Source: Methylobacterium pseudosasicola
Lineage (GTDB): Bacteria > Pseudomonadota > Alphaproteobacteria > Rhizobiales > Beijerinckiaceae
Direction: 5' to 3'
Length of the DNA stretch: 64,000 nt
Assembly (NCBI RefSeq): GCF_900114535.1
Contig: NZ_FOTK01000007.1
Coordinates: forward strand, 147,364-211,363
Positions 28,320 through 38,417 of this stretch are shown in pieces. Position numbers and translations under genes: made by a program. Positions within the stretch are counted from its first letter, which is position 1. Every line of letters starts with the position of its first letter. The notes beneath the pieces are model-generated. The model was not told where the DNA came from. It saw nothing but the letters and a program-made list of their open reading frames with translations, and did not search any database.

Positions 28320-29069
28320 ATGAAGGTGCTGGTGCCCGTCAAGCGGGTGGTGGACTACAACGTCAAGATTCGCGTGAAAGCCGATGGCTCCGGGGTCGAG
28401 CTCGCCAACGTCAAGATGTCGATGAACCCCTTCGACGAGATCGCCGTCGAGGAGGCGATCCGTCTGAAGGAGAAGGGCACCGTCACCGAGATCGTGGCCG
28501 TCTCGATCGGCCCGCAGCAGGCGCAGGAAACCCTGCGCACCGCCCTCGCCATGGGCGCCGACCGGGCAATTCTGGTCAAGACCGACGTGAATTGCGAGCC
28601 GCTGGCGGTAGCCAAGCTCCTGAAGGCCGTCGTCGAGAAGGAATCGCCCCAGCTGGTGATCCTCGGCAAACAGGCGATCGACGACGACTCGAACCAGACC
28701 GGCCAGATGCTGGGCGCGCTGCTCGGCTGGCCGCAGGGCACCTTCGCGTACAAGATCGAAGCCTCCGAGGGCAGCCTCGACGTGACCCGCGAGGTCGATG
28801 GCGGTCTCCAGACCGTGAGCCTCAAGCTCCCGGCGATCGTCACCACCGACCTGCGCCTGAACGAGCCGCGCTATGCGAGCTTGCCCAACATCATGAAGGC
28901 CAAGAAGAAGCCGCTTGAGGAGTTGAACCCCGAGGGTCTGGGCGTCGACGTGACCCCGCGGCTCAAGGTTCTGAAGACCGCCGAGCCGCCGGGACGCTCC
29001 GCCGGCGTCAAGGTCGGGTCCGCGGCCGAACTCGTGCAGAAGCTCAAGGTCGAAGCCGGCGTCATCTGA
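28320..29069 (+). CDS. etfB: Electron transfer flavoprotein, beta subunit
   Basis: 249-residue small ETF subunit, AMP-binding, which with EtfA carries electrons from acyl-CoA and related dehydrogenases to ETF-quinone oxidoreductase. Motifs: [58 protein letters not shown] and the recognition loop [20 protein letters not shown]. etfA follows after 73 nt, so the pair is an operon. Confidence 0.97.
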   Translation: MKVLVPVKRVVDYNVKIRVKADGSGVELANVKMSMNPFDEIAVEEAIRLKEKGTVTEIVAVSIGPQQAQETLRTALAMGADRAILVKTDVNCEPLAVAKLLKAVVEKESPQLVILGKQAIDDDSNQTGQMLGALLGWPQGTFAYKIEASEGSLDVTREVDGGLQTVSLKLPAIVTTDLRLNEPRYASLPNIMKAKKKPLEELNPEGLGVDVTPRLKVLKTAEPPGRSAGVKVGSAAELVQKLKVEAGVI

Positions 29070-29142
29070 TTCTTTTTGAGCTGGGCCGCGTTCCCGTCGA
29101 GACGGTCGAGCGCGGCCAGCCGCAACCGAGGTTCACGCGCAC

Positions 29143-30096
29143 ATGACCACTCTCCTCTTCGTCGAGCACGGCAACGGGCAGATCAAGGACGGCACCCTGA
29201 AGGCGCTGACCGCCGCCAAGGGTATCGGCGCGCCGGTCCATGCCCTCGTGCTGGGCAGCAATTCGAAGGCGGTGGCTGAGGCGGCGGGCAAGCTCGACGG
29301 TGTCGAGAAGGTCCTGAATTCGGAGGACGCGGTCTACGATCACGACCTCGCCGAGCCGGTGGCGGCGCTGATCGCGTCGATCGCCGAGCCCTACGACATC
29401 ATCATCGCCTCGGCCTCGACCACGGGCAAGAACGTGCTGCCGCGCGTGGCCGCCCTGCTCGACGTCGCGCAGGTCTCGGACATCATCAAGGTCGTCGCGC
29501 CCGACACGTTCGAGCGGCCGATCTACGCCGGCAACGCCATCCAGACCGTGCAGATCCCCGCCGGCAAGACCGTGATCACGGTCCGCACGGCGGCGTTCAA
29601 GGCAGCCGAAGAGGGCGGCACCGCAGCCCCCGTCGAGCCGGTTTCCGCGGCGGCGCCGGAGGCCGGCGGCTCGACCTTCAAGGGCGAGGAGATCGCCAAG
29701 TCTGACCGGCCGGAACTGGCCTCGGCCCGGATCATCGTGTCGGGCGGTCGCTCGCTCGGCTCCTCGGAGAAATTCCATGCGCTGATCGAGCCGCTGGCGG
29801 ATGCGCTGGGCGCCGCGGTTGGCGCCTCGCGCGCGGCGGTGGATGCCGGCTACGCGCCGAACGACTGGCAGGTCGGCCAGACCGGCAAGGTCGTGGCGCC
29901 GGACCTCTACGTCGCTGTGGGCATCTCCGGGGCGATCCAGCACCTCGCCGGGATGAAGGATTCGAAGGTCATCGTCGCCATCAACAAGGACGAGGACGCA
30001 CCGATCTTCCAGGTCGCCGATTACGGCCTGGTCGGCGACCTGTTCCAGGTCGTGCCGGACCTGCAATCCGAGATCGGGAAGGCGAAGGGTCAGTAG
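29143..30096 (+). CDS. etfA: Electron transfer flavoprotein, alpha subunit
   Basis: 317-residue FAD-binding ETF subunit. The C-terminal FAD domain shows [12 protein letters not shown] near 204, [32 protein letters not shown], then [30 protein letters not shown], all standard. It pairs with EtfB upstream. A terminator-like hairpin follows 7 nt after the stop, so the next gene (hbd) may be transcribed mostly from its own promoter in the 190-nt gap. Confidence 0.97.
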   Translation: MTTLLFVEHGNGQIKDGTLKALTAAKGIGAPVHALVLGSNSKAVAEAAGKLDGVEKVLNSEDAVYDHDLAEPVAALIASIAEPYDIIIASASTTGKNVLPRVAALLDVAQVSDIIKVVAPDTFERPIYAGNAIQTVQIPAGKTVITVRTAAFKAAEEGGTAAPVEPVSAAAPEAGGSTFKGEEIAKSDRPELASARIIVSGGRSLGSSEKFHALIEPLADALGAAVGASRAAVDAGYAPNDWQVGQTGKVVAPDLYVAVGISGAIQHLAGMKDSKVIVAINKDEDAPIFQVADYGLVGDLFQVVPDLQSEIGKAKGQ

Positions 30097-30103
30097 CAGC
30101 CTT

Positions 30104-30132
30104 GCTCGCCCGGCCGGGTTCACCGGGCGAGC
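30104..30132 (+). terminator. Terminator-like hairpin after etfA
   Basis: A perfect 10-bp stem GCTCGCCCGG/CCGGGCGAGC with a 9-nt loop, followed by ATTGT. It lies directly after the etfA stop. Confidence 0.6.
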
Positions 30133-30286
30133 ATTGTCGCCACGCGGGTATCCGCGGGTTCCTTCTGCGAACAAGAATGGTCTAGAAGTCTGGGACGGCC
30201 CGTCTTCGCGCGGGCCGCGGCGTTGGCGCAGTCCACCCCCTTGGGCAGTCGCGCAGCAACGTCCGTATGGGGGCACAGGTCGACAG

Positions 30287-31168
<882 letters not shown>

Positions 31169-31193
31169 CGGTTCGTCGCTTCGGGTTGACGAC

Positions 31194-31217
31194 GGGGACG
31201 GCGCGCGGCGCCGCCCC
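31194..31217. terminator. Hairpin between convergent hbd and the 31231 gene
   Basis: GGGG-A-CGGCGC pairs with GCGCCGCCCC (one bulged A, 3-nt loop) 26 nt after the hbd stop and 14 nt beyond the convergent gene's stop. Confidence 0.5.
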
Positions 31218-31230
31218 ACACATCAAAACA

Positions 31231-31536
31231 TCACTTGGCCGTGCCGCCGTTCGCGTTGGGCTGGGCCGGCTGCGGGTAGGACGGGTTGCCGCCCGGGACC
31301 CCATTGCTGTTCGACGGCGCGGCGCCGCCGGACTGGCCGTTGACCGAGCCGGTCACTTCGCGGCGCGACGCGTCCTGGCTCTGGCTGGCGTAATCCTTCG
31401 GCGCATTGGCGCCGTTCCAGGTCAGCAGGCCAACCGTGGCGATCGCCAGCAGGACGAGGCTGGCGACTAGGACCCAGAGCACGGGCTTGCCGCGCTCGCC
31501 CTGCCGGCCATCCTGCGGGTTCAGTTTCTCGGCCAT
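31231..31536 (-). CDS. Small single-pass membrane protein with Asn/Gly-rich tail
   Basis: A 101-residue protein from ATG 31536. It has a charged cytoplasmic N-terminus (MAEKLNPQDGRQGERGKP), one membrane helix (VLWVLVASLVLLAIATVGLLTW), then a periplasmic low-complexity tail rich in Asn, Gly, Pro and Ser (SNSNGVPGGNPSYPQPAQPN). No family is recognised. It is on the opposite strand to hbd and the same strand as the quinone oxidoreductase gene. Confidence 0.65.
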   Translation of the reverse strand: MAEKLNPQDGRQGERGKPVLWVLVASLVLLAIATVGLLTWNGANAPKDYASQSQDASRREVTGSVNGQSGGAAPSNSNGVPGGNPSYPQPAQPNANGGTAK

Positions 31537-31633
31537 ATCCAGTTCCTCCCACCCGAACGCGACGCGCGCGACACGATTTCGTTACCGGCCGCCAACGCGG
31601 CGTCGCCAAGACGGGTTCCTAGCAATCGCTGAG

Positions 31634-31699
31634 GTTAGCGCGCTCGCCGCCGACAGGGATGCCGGTTCGGGCGCAAGCGAACGCGCCAGATCGAAGCCT
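31634..31699. repeat. Dispersed intergenic palindromic repeat, copy B
   Basis: Diverged copy of 2625-2690: GCGCTCGCCGCCGA, then GGATGCCGGTTCGGGCG, then AGCGAACGCG, with roughly three quarters of positions shared. The arms are complementary. It lies between the small membrane protein gene and the quinone oxidoreductase stop. Confidence 0.6.
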
Positions 31700-32713
31700 C
31701 TAGCGGCCGGTGGTGAGCAGGATCTTGCCGAGATGGGCGCTCGATTCCATCAGCTCATGGGCCTTCTGCGCCTGCTCCAGCGGGAAGGTGGCGTGCGTAA
31801 CCGACCGGATGCGCCCGGCCTCCAGCTCCGGCCAGACATCCTTGCGCAGCCCCTCGGCGATGGCGGCCTTGTCGGCCTTCGGGCGAGGCCGCAGGGTCGA
31901 GCCCGTGAAGGTCAGGCGGTTGCGCATGATCGGGGTGATGTTCAGGCCATCGACCTTGTAGCCGCCCATCAGGGCGATCATCACGAGGCGGCCATCTGGG
32001 GCCAGAGACCTGAGATTGCGGGCGAGGTAGCTCGCGCCGATCATGTCGAGAATGACGTCGACGCCGCGCCCGTCGGTCAGGCGTTTGATCTCCTCAGCGA
32101 AGTCGGCCTGCTTGTAGTCGATCGCCGCATCGGCCCCGAGCTCTTCGCAGAATTTGCACTTCTCGGCCGAGCCCGCGGTGGCGAACACCTCAGCCCCGAC
32201 ATGCTTGGCGATCTGGATCGCGGTGGCGCCGATGCCGCTCGACCCGCCATGCACCAGAAAATGCTCGCCCTTGGCGAGCCGGCCGCGCTGCACGACGTTG
32301 GAATAGACCGTGAAGAAGGTCTCCGGCAGCCCGGCCGCGTCGACCAGCGACAGCGCCTTCGGGCGGGGCAGACAATGGGACGCCTCGGCGACGGCGAACT
32401 CGGCGTAGCCGCCGCTGATCACCAGCGCGCAGACCTCCTCGCCGATCGAGAGGCCGTCGACCCCCTCCCCGAGCGCGGCGATGCGGCCGGCGACCTCGAG
32501 GCCCGGGATTTCGGTGGCGCCGGGCGGCGGCGGATACAGGCCGGCGCGCTGCATCACGTCCGGCCGGTTCACCCCGGCAGCGACCACCTCGATCAGCACC
32601 TGTCCCGGCCCCGGGCTCGGCAGCGGCGCGGTCTCGACCGCAATCACCTCCGGTCCGCCCGGACCCGTGAAATGGATCCGGCGCATGGTTTCGGGCAGGG
32701 CGGAGCTGGCCAT
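31700..32713 (-). CDS. NAD(P)H quinone oxidoreductase (zeta-crystallin/PIG3-like MDR)
   Basis: 337 residues from ATG 32713. Medium-chain dehydrogenase/reductase without the catalytic zinc ligands: GroES-like N-domain (GPGQVLIEVVAAGVNRPDVMQR, PGLEVAGRIAALGEGV) and Rossmann domain HGGSSGIGATAIQIAKHVGAEVFATAGS near 147. The PIG3 subgroup pattern PGLEVAG and YPPPPGA is present. It probably reduces quinones or reactive carbonyls with NADPH. It appears monocistronic. Confidence 0.9.
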   Translation of the reverse strand: MASSALPETMRRIHFTGPGGPEVIAVETAPLPSPGPGQVLIEVVAAGVNRPDVMQRAGLYPPPPGATEIPGLEVAGRIAALGEGVDGLSIGEEVCALVISGGYAEFAVAEASHCLPRPKALSLVDAAGLPETFFTVYSNVVQRGRLAKGEHFLVHGGSSGIGATAIQIAKHVGAEVFATAGSAEKCKFCEELGADAAIDYKQADFAEEIKRLTDGRGVDVILDMIGASYLARNLRSLAPDGRLVMIALMGGYKVDGLNITPIMRNRLTFTGSTLRPRPKADKAAIAEGLRKDVWPELEAGRIRSVTHATFPLEQAQKAHELMESSAHLGKILLTTGR

Positions 32714-32905
32714 CGAAGATTCCTCAACGCGTGGGTGTTTCCGGGCCGCGCTCACGAAGCGCGGTTTGGCTCACCTTGGGGCAACGGAGGCGCTTGGCAA
32801 GCACGGTTCCGGCGGAACGGCCCGTCTCAACGCCTTCACGATCGGGCCCAGGCCGAGAGCCTGTTGGCTGCGCGATCGTATTAGGAAGACGGTTCCGAGG
32901 GATGG

Positions 32906-33037
32906 ATGCCCATCACGTCCTTCATCCTGAAGCCCCGGACGATCGAAGAGCGCCTGGCCTCGAAGCCCACCTCCCGGGATCGCCGATACATCTACGGGAA
33001 TCTTTCGCGGGTCGCTGCCGCGATCATCTCTGATTGA
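32906..33037 (+). CDS. Possible 43-residue small protein
   Basis: ATG 32906 follows GAGGG by 4 nt and opens a 43-codon frame (MPITSFILKPRTIEERLASK..., ending SRVAAAIISD) in which the large majority of third positions are G or C, as in real genes of this genome, unlike the surrounding 350-nt gap. The protein is basic, with RTIEERLASKPTSRDRR then a hydrophobic end. It converges on upp. No family is recognised. Confidence 0.4.
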   Translation: MPITSFILKPRTIEERLASKPTSRDRRYIYGNLSRVAAAIISD

Positions 33038-33074
33038 GGCCCATAAGACGCGACGGACAGGCGCTGACCGCGGA

Positions 33075-33710
33075 TTATCGTGTGCCGTACATCCGGTCTC
33101 CGGCATCGCCGAGGCCCGGCACGATGTAGCCGTGATCGTTCAGATGGCTGTCGATGGCCGCGGTCCAGATCGGCACGTCCGGATGCGCGGCCTGGAACTT
33201 AGCGAGCCCTTCCGGGGCGGCCAGGAGGCAGACGAAGCGCAGATCCGACGCGCCCCGGGCCTTTAGCCGGTCCAGGGCCGCGATGGCGGAATTCGCCGTG
33301 GCGAGCATCGGATCGAGCACCAGCACGGTCCGGTCGGCGAGATCCGATGGCGCCTTGAAGTAGTACTCGACCGCGTCGAGCGTCTCGGGATCGCGGTAGA
33401 GCCCGACATGGGCGACCCGCGCCGAAGGGACCAGCGACAGCATGCCGTCGAGGAAGCCGACCCCGGCCCGCAGAATCGGGGCGAAGACCAGTTTCTTGCC
33501 CTGGATCTGCCGGCCTTCCATCGGCTGGATCGGCGTCTCGATGGTGACCGGCTCCAGCGGCAGGTCCCGCGTCACCTCATAGGCCAGCAGCATGCCGATC
33601 TCGTTCAGGATCTGGCGAAAACCCTTGGTCGACCGGTTCTTGTCCCGCAGATAGGTCAGCTTGTGCTGCACCAGAGGGTGATCGACCACCGTGACCCGAC
33701 TTGTCGGCAT
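33075..33710 (-). CDS. upp: Uracil phosphoribosyltransferase
   Basis: Salvages uracil with PRPP to UMP. 211 residues with [19 protein letters not shown] at the N-terminus, [15 protein letters not shown] near 77, the PRPP loop [21 protein letters not shown] near 129, and the uracil-binding end [17 protein letters not shown]. In the PRPP loop the usual ATGGS reads ATANS, a mild substitution. ATG 33710 is preceded by AGAGGGA. Unlinked to other pyrimidine genes. Confidence 0.95.
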   Translation of the reverse strand: MPTSRVTVVDHPLVQHKLTYLRDKNRSTKGFRQILNEIGMLLAYEVTRDLPLEPVTIETPIQPMEGRQIQGKKLVFAPILRAGVGFLDGMLSLVPSARVAHVGLYRDPETLDAVEYYFKAPSDLADRTVLVLDPMLATANSAIAALDRLKARGASDLRFVCLLAAPEGLAKFQAAHPDVPIWTAAIDSHLNDHGYIVPGLGDAGDRMYGTR

Positions 33711-34289
33711 CGCTCGTCCCTCTCTTTCGAAGGGGCAGGAATGCCGGAGCCTGCGCCGGGGCGCAACGTGACTCGGTCCGAATAGGCGTATTCAGATCGG
33801 TATGGACCGGGGACAAGGCCGACGCCGTCAGGGGCCATCGCTCGCGGCGGCGCGATCGGGAGGGACCATACAGGCGGACCCGTGATTGCCGCTCAACCGC
33901 TACTTCGCGATGAATTCGGCATGCTTGCTGATATTCGACGACGAATGATTTATATATTTTCAGGAAAACAAATAATAACCGCATCGTATTGCATGTAATT
34001 ACAACCGTTTTGAAATATGAATTTAGAATACTGGGCTGTGAAATCGCCAGGATCACGCAAACGTGACACAAATTCAAAACGGATGCGATTTTTTAAATCG
34101 GCGCGATAAGAATAAATTTACTTCATGAACTGCATTTATTTCCTAAAATATAGATCAGTCCGGGTTTAGACACATAGATCGTCTTAGTGCACCCAGGAGT
34201 TGCAGATCGAAATGACGCATCTTTGCAATAGGTCCTGTGGTAGGAAAATTTTTGACTGCCTGCACAACTTGTAAATTGCGACTTCCTTG
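33711..34289. other. Intergenic region with AT-rich island
   Basis: About 580 nt between divergent upp and the fourth chemoreceptor. From about 33925 to 34290 the sequence is strongly AT-rich for this genome. No gene was found; the region should contain both promoters. Confidence 0.4.
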
Positions 34290-35993
34290 ATGAACTCGGT
34301 CAAATCTATGCGCCTTTCCCTCAGGACTACTCTCGCCGCGATTTTCGGGTTGTTCGCCCTGCTCGCCGCAGGACAGGGCATCCTGTCGATCATCGAGCTC
34401 GCCGACATCCGGAAATCGATGACCGAGATTGCCGGCAACTGGCTGCCCTCGGTGACGCGGATCAACGAGGTCGAAATCGCGGCCTCGGAGGTGCGCATCA
34501 AGCAATTTCGCCTGATGACGCTGTCCAACGATCCCGATCATCTCAGGGGGGGCGAGGCTCAAGTCGCGACGACGCTGACGCAGCTGGCAGAGCGGCGCAG
34601 GGCCTACGAGGGCCTGATTTCCGGCCCCGACGAGCGGACGCTGTACGACGATTTCGGCAGCCTGTGGAGCCGTTACGAGCGGACGGACGGCGAGATGCGC
34701 CGCCTGATCGCGACCGGCAAGCAGGCCGACGCGCTCGCGCTGCTCACCAACGCCGACACGGTCAAGCTCTATGATGATGCGCGCGCGACGCTCGCGCGCC
34801 TGGTCGCGGTGAACGAGCGGAATGCGACCCGGGAGGTCGAGATTGCCATGGACCGGGCGAAGACCGCGACTGCGGCCGCCTGGGGCAACGGCCTCCTATC
34901 CGTCGTCGCGGCGCTGGCGGCCGCAGCGTTCTGCCGATTCCGCATCTCGCGGCCGATCCAGCACATGACCTCCGCCATGTCTCAGCTTGCGGGCGGCGAT
35001 ACTGGCGTGTCGATTCCGGCCCGGAACCGGCGCGACGAGATCGGCGCGATGGCGGCGGCCGTGGAGGTGTTCAAGGACAACCTGATCCGCACCCGCGCGC
35101 TGGAGGCGGAGACCGCGCAGGCGCGGCTCGCCGCCGAGGAGCAGCGTAAGGCCGGTATGCGCCAGATGGCCGACAGCTTCGAGCAGGCGGTCGGCGGCAT
35201 CATCGGCATGGTGTCGTCCTCGGCCACCGAACTCCAGGCCACCGCGGGCGCGATGTCGGCCATGGCCGGGGAGACTTCCGCCCAGTCCGGCGCGGTGGCT
35301 GCTGCCGCCGAAGAAGCCGCCAGCAACGTCAACACCGTCGCCGCCGCGACCGAGGAACTCGGCTCCTCCGTACAGGAGATCGGCCGGCAGATGGACAGCT
35401 CGGCCAAGCTCGCGCAGAGCGCGGTCGATGAGGCCGGGCAGACCGGCACGCTGGTCCACGAGCTGAGCAGCGCCGTTGCCCGGATCGGCGACGTGGTCGG
35501 GCTGATCTCCTCGATCGCGGGACAGACCAACCTGCTGGCGCTGAACGCGACCATCGAGGCGGCGCGGGCCGGCGATGCCGGGCGGGGCTTCGCCGTGGTG
35601 GCTTCCGAGGTGAAGGCCCTGGCCGAGCAAACCGCCAAGGCGACGGAGGAGATCGGCGGCCAGATCGCCCGGGTCCAGGCCTCCACCGGTCAGGCGGTGA
35701 CGGCGATCAGCTCGATCACCGCGCGGATCCAGGAGATCAGCACCGTGGCGACCTCGATTGCCGCCGCGGTCGAGGAGCAGGGTGCAGCGACGCAGGAGAT
35801 CGTCCGCAACGTCGGTCAGGCGGCTCAGGGCACCGGCGAGGTCACCAGCAACATCTCGGGCGTCGCCGATGCCGCCGAGGAGACCGGACGGTCAGCGACC
35901 CAGGTCCTCGGCGCGGCCTCGGAGCTGTCGCGCCAGTCCGAGCACCTCCGCGCCGAAGTCTCCCGCTTCCTCGACACGGTGCGGGCGGCGTAA
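34290..35993 (+). CDS. Methyl-accepting chemotaxis protein with four-helix-bundle sensor
   Basis: A 567-residue chemoreceptor from ATG 34290 (a TTG lies one codon earlier; ATG 34308 is another choice). TM1 about 12-36; short helical periplasmic domain of the 4HB_MCP type about 38-195 ([26 protein letters not shown]); TM2 about 198-216; HAMP 217-270; signalling cassette with [19 protein letters not shown] at the tip and FLDTVRAA at the end. The cytoplasmic half is very close to that of the 12596-14680 receptor while the sensor halves are unrelated, a clear case of domain shuffling. Confidence 0.92.
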   Translation: MNSVKSMRLSLRTTLAAIFGLFALLAAGQGILSIIELADIRKSMTEIAGNWLPSVTRINEVEIAASEVRIKQFRLMTLSNDPDHLRGGEAQVATTLTQLAERRRAYEGLISGPDERTLYDDFGSLWSRYERTDGEMRRLIATGKQADALALLTNADTVKLYDDARATLARLVAVNERNATREVEIAMDRAKTATAAAWGNGLLSVVAALAAAAFCRFRISRPIQHMTSAMSQLAGGDTGVSIPARNRRDEIGAMAAAVEVFKDNLIRTRALEAETAQARLAAEEQRKAGMRQMADSFEQAVGGIIGMVSSSATELQATAGAMSAMAGETSAQSGAVAAAAEEAASNVNTVAAATEELGSSVQEIGRQMDSSAKLAQSAVDEAGQTGTLVHELSSAVARIGDVVGLISSIAGQTNLLALNATIEAARAGDAGRGFAVVASEVKALAEQTAKATEEIGGQIARVQASTGQAVTAISSITARIQEISTVATSIAAAVEEQGAATQEIVRNVGQAAQGTGEVTSNISGVADAAEETGRSATQVLGAASELSRQSEHLRAEVSRFLDTVRAA

Positions 35994-36007
35994 CGCCTAT
36001 CGAAGGC

Positions 36008-36033
36008 GGGACCCGGCTCGTCGGCCGGGTCCC
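36008..36033. terminator. Terminator between chemoreceptor and DUF2852 gene
   Basis: A perfect 10-bp stem GGGACCCGGC/GCCGGGTCCC with a 6-nt loop lies between the convergent stops at 35993 and 36048. Confidence 0.65.
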
Positions 36034-36047
36034 ACGAAGCGGAAGCC

Positions 36048-36509
36048 TCAGGCGGTGTAGGAGCCGCCCTCGCCCCGGCGCTTGGCCATGAAGGCGTCGA
36101 ACTGCTCGCGGTCCTTGGCCCGCTTCAGCTCCTCGACGAACTCCGCGAAGGCGCGGCTCTCGTCTTCCAGGGCCTTACGCTGCGCTTCGAGCCGATCGAG
36201 CTCGGCGCGGCGATAGGCGTCGAACGCGGCGTTGCCGGTGCCGCTGGTATTGGCCGCCTCGAAGGCCCGGGCGAAGCGCGAGGCCGGACGTCCGCTGCCC
36301 TCGAAGCCGGCGACGCCCCGACGGGCGGCATCGCGCAGTTCTGCGAAGGCCGGGTAGCCGGCGATCTTCCAGGCGACAAGGGCGAGGCCGATCGGCCACC
36401 AGTAGATGAAGCCGACGACGATCGCGCCGATTTCGAGGGAACGACGGGGAAACGGGCCGGAACGGCAGAGCTTGCCGGTCGCCCAGGGAGAGGAGGTTTG
36501 CGTGGTCAC
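36048..36509 (-). CDS. DUF2852 membrane protein
   Basis: 153 residues from GTG 36509 (GGAG 8 nt upstream). One membrane segment near 26-50 (LEIGAIVVGFIYWWPIGLALVAWKI) precedes a helical charged domain with the DUF2852 end pattern NAAFDAYRRAELDRLEAQRK, then FAEFVEELKRAKDREQFDAFMA. Function unknown; widespread in Rhizobiales. It converges on the chemoreceptor; upstream is a TetR regulator on the same strand about 60 nt away, so cotranscription is possible. Confidence 0.82.
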   Translation of the reverse strand: MTTQTSSPWATGKLCRSGPFPRRSLEIGAIVVGFIYWWPIGLALVAWKIAGYPAFAELRDAARRGVAGFEGSGRPASRFARAFEAANTSGTGNAAFDAYRRAELDRLEAQRKALEDESRAFAEFVEELKRAKDREQFDAFMAKRRGEGGSYTA

Positions 36510-36566
36510 GGCTTGGCTCCGCTGTTCATGTGAACGGAGTTAACATGCGGGTGCCCGGGCGGCCTT

Positions 36567-37214
36567 TCAAGACCGGGGGCGCTCGCCCGGCTGCGCGACT
36601 CCGTGAACCAGAGCGAGGACCCCGGCGCGGAGCAATTCGTACTTGTCCGGGAAGCCGGGTCCCCGCGGCAAGTGCCCGGCAGCCGAGAGGGTCGCAATGC
36701 CGTGGGCCAGAGCCCAGACTTCGAGGGCGATGAATCGGGGCGCAACGCCGCCGAACCCATCCGCAAAGGTCGCCTGCAGGGCCTCGACCAGGAGGTCGAA
36801 CGGGGACGGCCGCCCGGGGGGCGCCTCCGCCCCGGTCGGCTCGGCGGGGAGGCCGCGGGTCTCGAAGATCGCGGCATAATAGGCCGGCTCCTCTTCGGCG
36901 AAGGCCAGGTAGGCTTCGCCCATGCGGGTGAAGCGTTCGAGCGGCGTGCCCCGGGAGGTCAGCGCCCGGGCCAGACGGGCGGCGAGTTCCGCGAAGCCGC
37001 GCCCGGCCAGCTCTTCCAGCAGCGCCTCACGACCGCGGAAGTGCCGGTACAGGGCCGCCGGCGTCACCCCGACGAGGCGGGCGGCGTCGACCAGCGCGAA
37101 GCCGCCGATCCCGCGCTCGGCGATGAACCGGCGCGCGGCCTCGATCAGGGCCTCCTTGAGGTTCCCGTGGTGATAGCTCCGCCGGTCGCCCGGTCCGTCT
37201 CGCCAGGGTCGCAA
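36567..37214 (-). CDS. TetR-family transcriptional regulator (WHG type)
   Basis: 215 residues. The TetR HTH lies near 15-60 (HHGNLKEALIEAARRFIAERG, then DAARLVGVTPAALYRHFRGREALLEEL). The C-terminal ligand domain shows the W-x3-HG signature (VWALAHGIATL) of the WHG subgroup. No ATG fits; TTG 37214 is chosen because AGAGGA lies 9 nt upstream and the HTH begins soon after. Its target is unknown; the 36048 gene is the closest candidate. Confidence 0.82.
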   Translation of the reverse strand: MRPWRDGPGDRRSYHHGNLKEALIEAARRFIAERGIGGFALVDAARLVGVTPAALYRHFRGREALLEELAGRGFAELAARLARALTSRGTPLERFTRMGEAYLAFAEEEPAYYAAIFETRGLPAEPTGAEAPPGRPSPFDLLVEALQATFADGFGGVAPRFIALEVWALAHGIATLSAAGHLPRGPGFPDKYELLRAGVLALVHGVAQPGERPRS

Positions 37215-37487
37215 GTTCTGGTGTCCTCTGCGCGCGCGCAGGCATTACGGTCGAAGCACGGCGTTTGTTGCGGTGGCGAACGGGCGCCGATCGCTTGACC
37301 CGCCGCAGAGCCTCTCACACAACTCCCGCTGCGCCGCGTCGTGCGGAACAAGACTCTCCGGGAACGGGCGTTTTGTGAGGTACCCCAAAAGGCGCACCAG
37401 GATCGGATCGCGCTCGGCCGAATCGCATCGCCCTCTCCGAAGACGGGCATATCACTGCGGCCTTCGCCAGAGGGAAGACCATTCGGC

Positions 37488-37784
37488 ATGGCTTTCGTGA
37501 GTCTGAAAGCATGGCGCACGCGCTCGGCGGAACGCGCCGAGATCGCGTCGCGGTTGAAACGGGACCTGATCGTCGCCCTCGGTCTGACCGAGGCCGACGC
37601 GCTGGCGGTGAACGAGATCGCCTGCGCGGATCCCGGCTGCCCGGACATGGAAACGATCGTGCTCGTGATGCGCGCCGGCGCCCCGACCCGGGCTCTGCGG
37701 ATCCGGCGTCCGATGGATGCGGTGGACGCGCAGGACATCGCCGACCTGGTCCAGCAGGACCGCTCGGGCGAGACCTCTCGATGA
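37488..37784 (+). CDS. Small conserved hypothetical protein with C-x4-C motif
   Basis: 98 residues from ATG 37488, with AGAGGGAAG upstream. Basic N-terminal helices (LKAWRTRSAERAEIASRLKRDL) lead into VNEIACADPGCPDMETIVLVMR, a short cysteine motif seen in a family of small alphaproteobacterial proteins of unknown role, then an Arg-rich strand. The longer upstream frame lacks coding character. It does not look exported. Confidence 0.65.
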   Translation: MAFVSLKAWRTRSAERAEIASRLKRDLIVALGLTEADALAVNEIACADPGCPDMETIVLVMRAGAPTRALRIRRPMDAVDAQDIADLVQQDRSGETSR

Positions 37785-37904
37785 TGTGACGGACCGCAGC
37801 CCCGGGAGCCGCGCCGTCGCGGCAGCGTTTCCCTGTCGTTCGTGTAACGACGACCGGACGGACACCGAAAGTCGACACACAATCGGTGCCGCCGGAGGAA
37901 ACCC

Positions 37905-38300
37905 ATGACGATGCGCCGCCGCGGCATCCTTGCGCTGGCCTGCTCAGGTCTCGCCGCCTGCCTGTCGCCCGCCCTGGCCGGCGAGACGTTGCCGTTCTCG
38001 GCCGCGGCCTTCGAGGCCGCACAGAAGAGCGGCAAGCCGATCCTGGTGGAGGTCAGCGCGCCCTGGTGCCCGATCTGCAAGACCCAGAAGCCGATCCTGG
38101 CGCGGCTCGCCGCGGAGCCGCGCTTCAAGGACCTTCAGATCTTCGACATCGACTTCGACAGCCAGAAGGACCTGCTGCGCCGGTTCAACGCGCGCATGCA
38201 GAGCACGTTGATCGCCTACAAGGGCGAGACCGAGACCGGCCGCTCGGTGGGCGAGACCCAGCCGGAATGGATCGAGGGTCTGCTGGAGAAGACGCTCTGA
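37905..38300 (+). CDS. Periplasmic thioredoxin-fold protein
   Basis: 131 residues: an N-terminal signal region with a possible lipobox-like end (GILALACSGLAACLSPALA), then a compact thioredoxin fold with active site VSAPWCPICKTQKPI near 51-65 (CPIC). FDIDFDSQKDLLRRFNARMQSTLIAYKG matches the strand containing the cis-Pro region, but the usual cis-proline is replaced (STLIAY). It is probably a periplasmic disulphide reductase or reporter of redox state; partner unknown. Confidence 0.82.
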   Translation: MTMRRRGILALACSGLAACLSPALAGETLPFSAAAFEAAQKSGKPILVEVSAPWCPICKTQKPILARLAAEPRFKDLQIFDIDFDSQKDLLRRFNARMQSTLIAYKGETETGRSVGETQPEWIEGLLEKTL

Positions 38301-38369
38301 ACGGCCGCCCTCGACCGATCGACCCAGAAAACCTTCCGGTTTCGTTCAGGCACTGTCCGGCATAGCCGG

Positions 38370-38401
38370 CTCGCCCCCGTTCCGATTCGTCACGGGGCGA
38401 G
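38370..38401 (+). terminator. Hairpin upstream of the GT2 gene
   Basis: An 8-bp stem CTCGCCCC/GGGGCGAG with a 16-nt loop lies between the thioredoxin-like gene and the glycosyltransferase GTG. It may terminate the former. Confidence 0.35.
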
Positions 38402-38417
38402 ACGGAGACCGTACCCG

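Noticed and set aside
33577..34077. 166-residue minus-strand frame upstream of upp
   Set aside because: It runs through the AT-rich leader and overlaps upp in another frame; upp itself has full family motifs and its own start.
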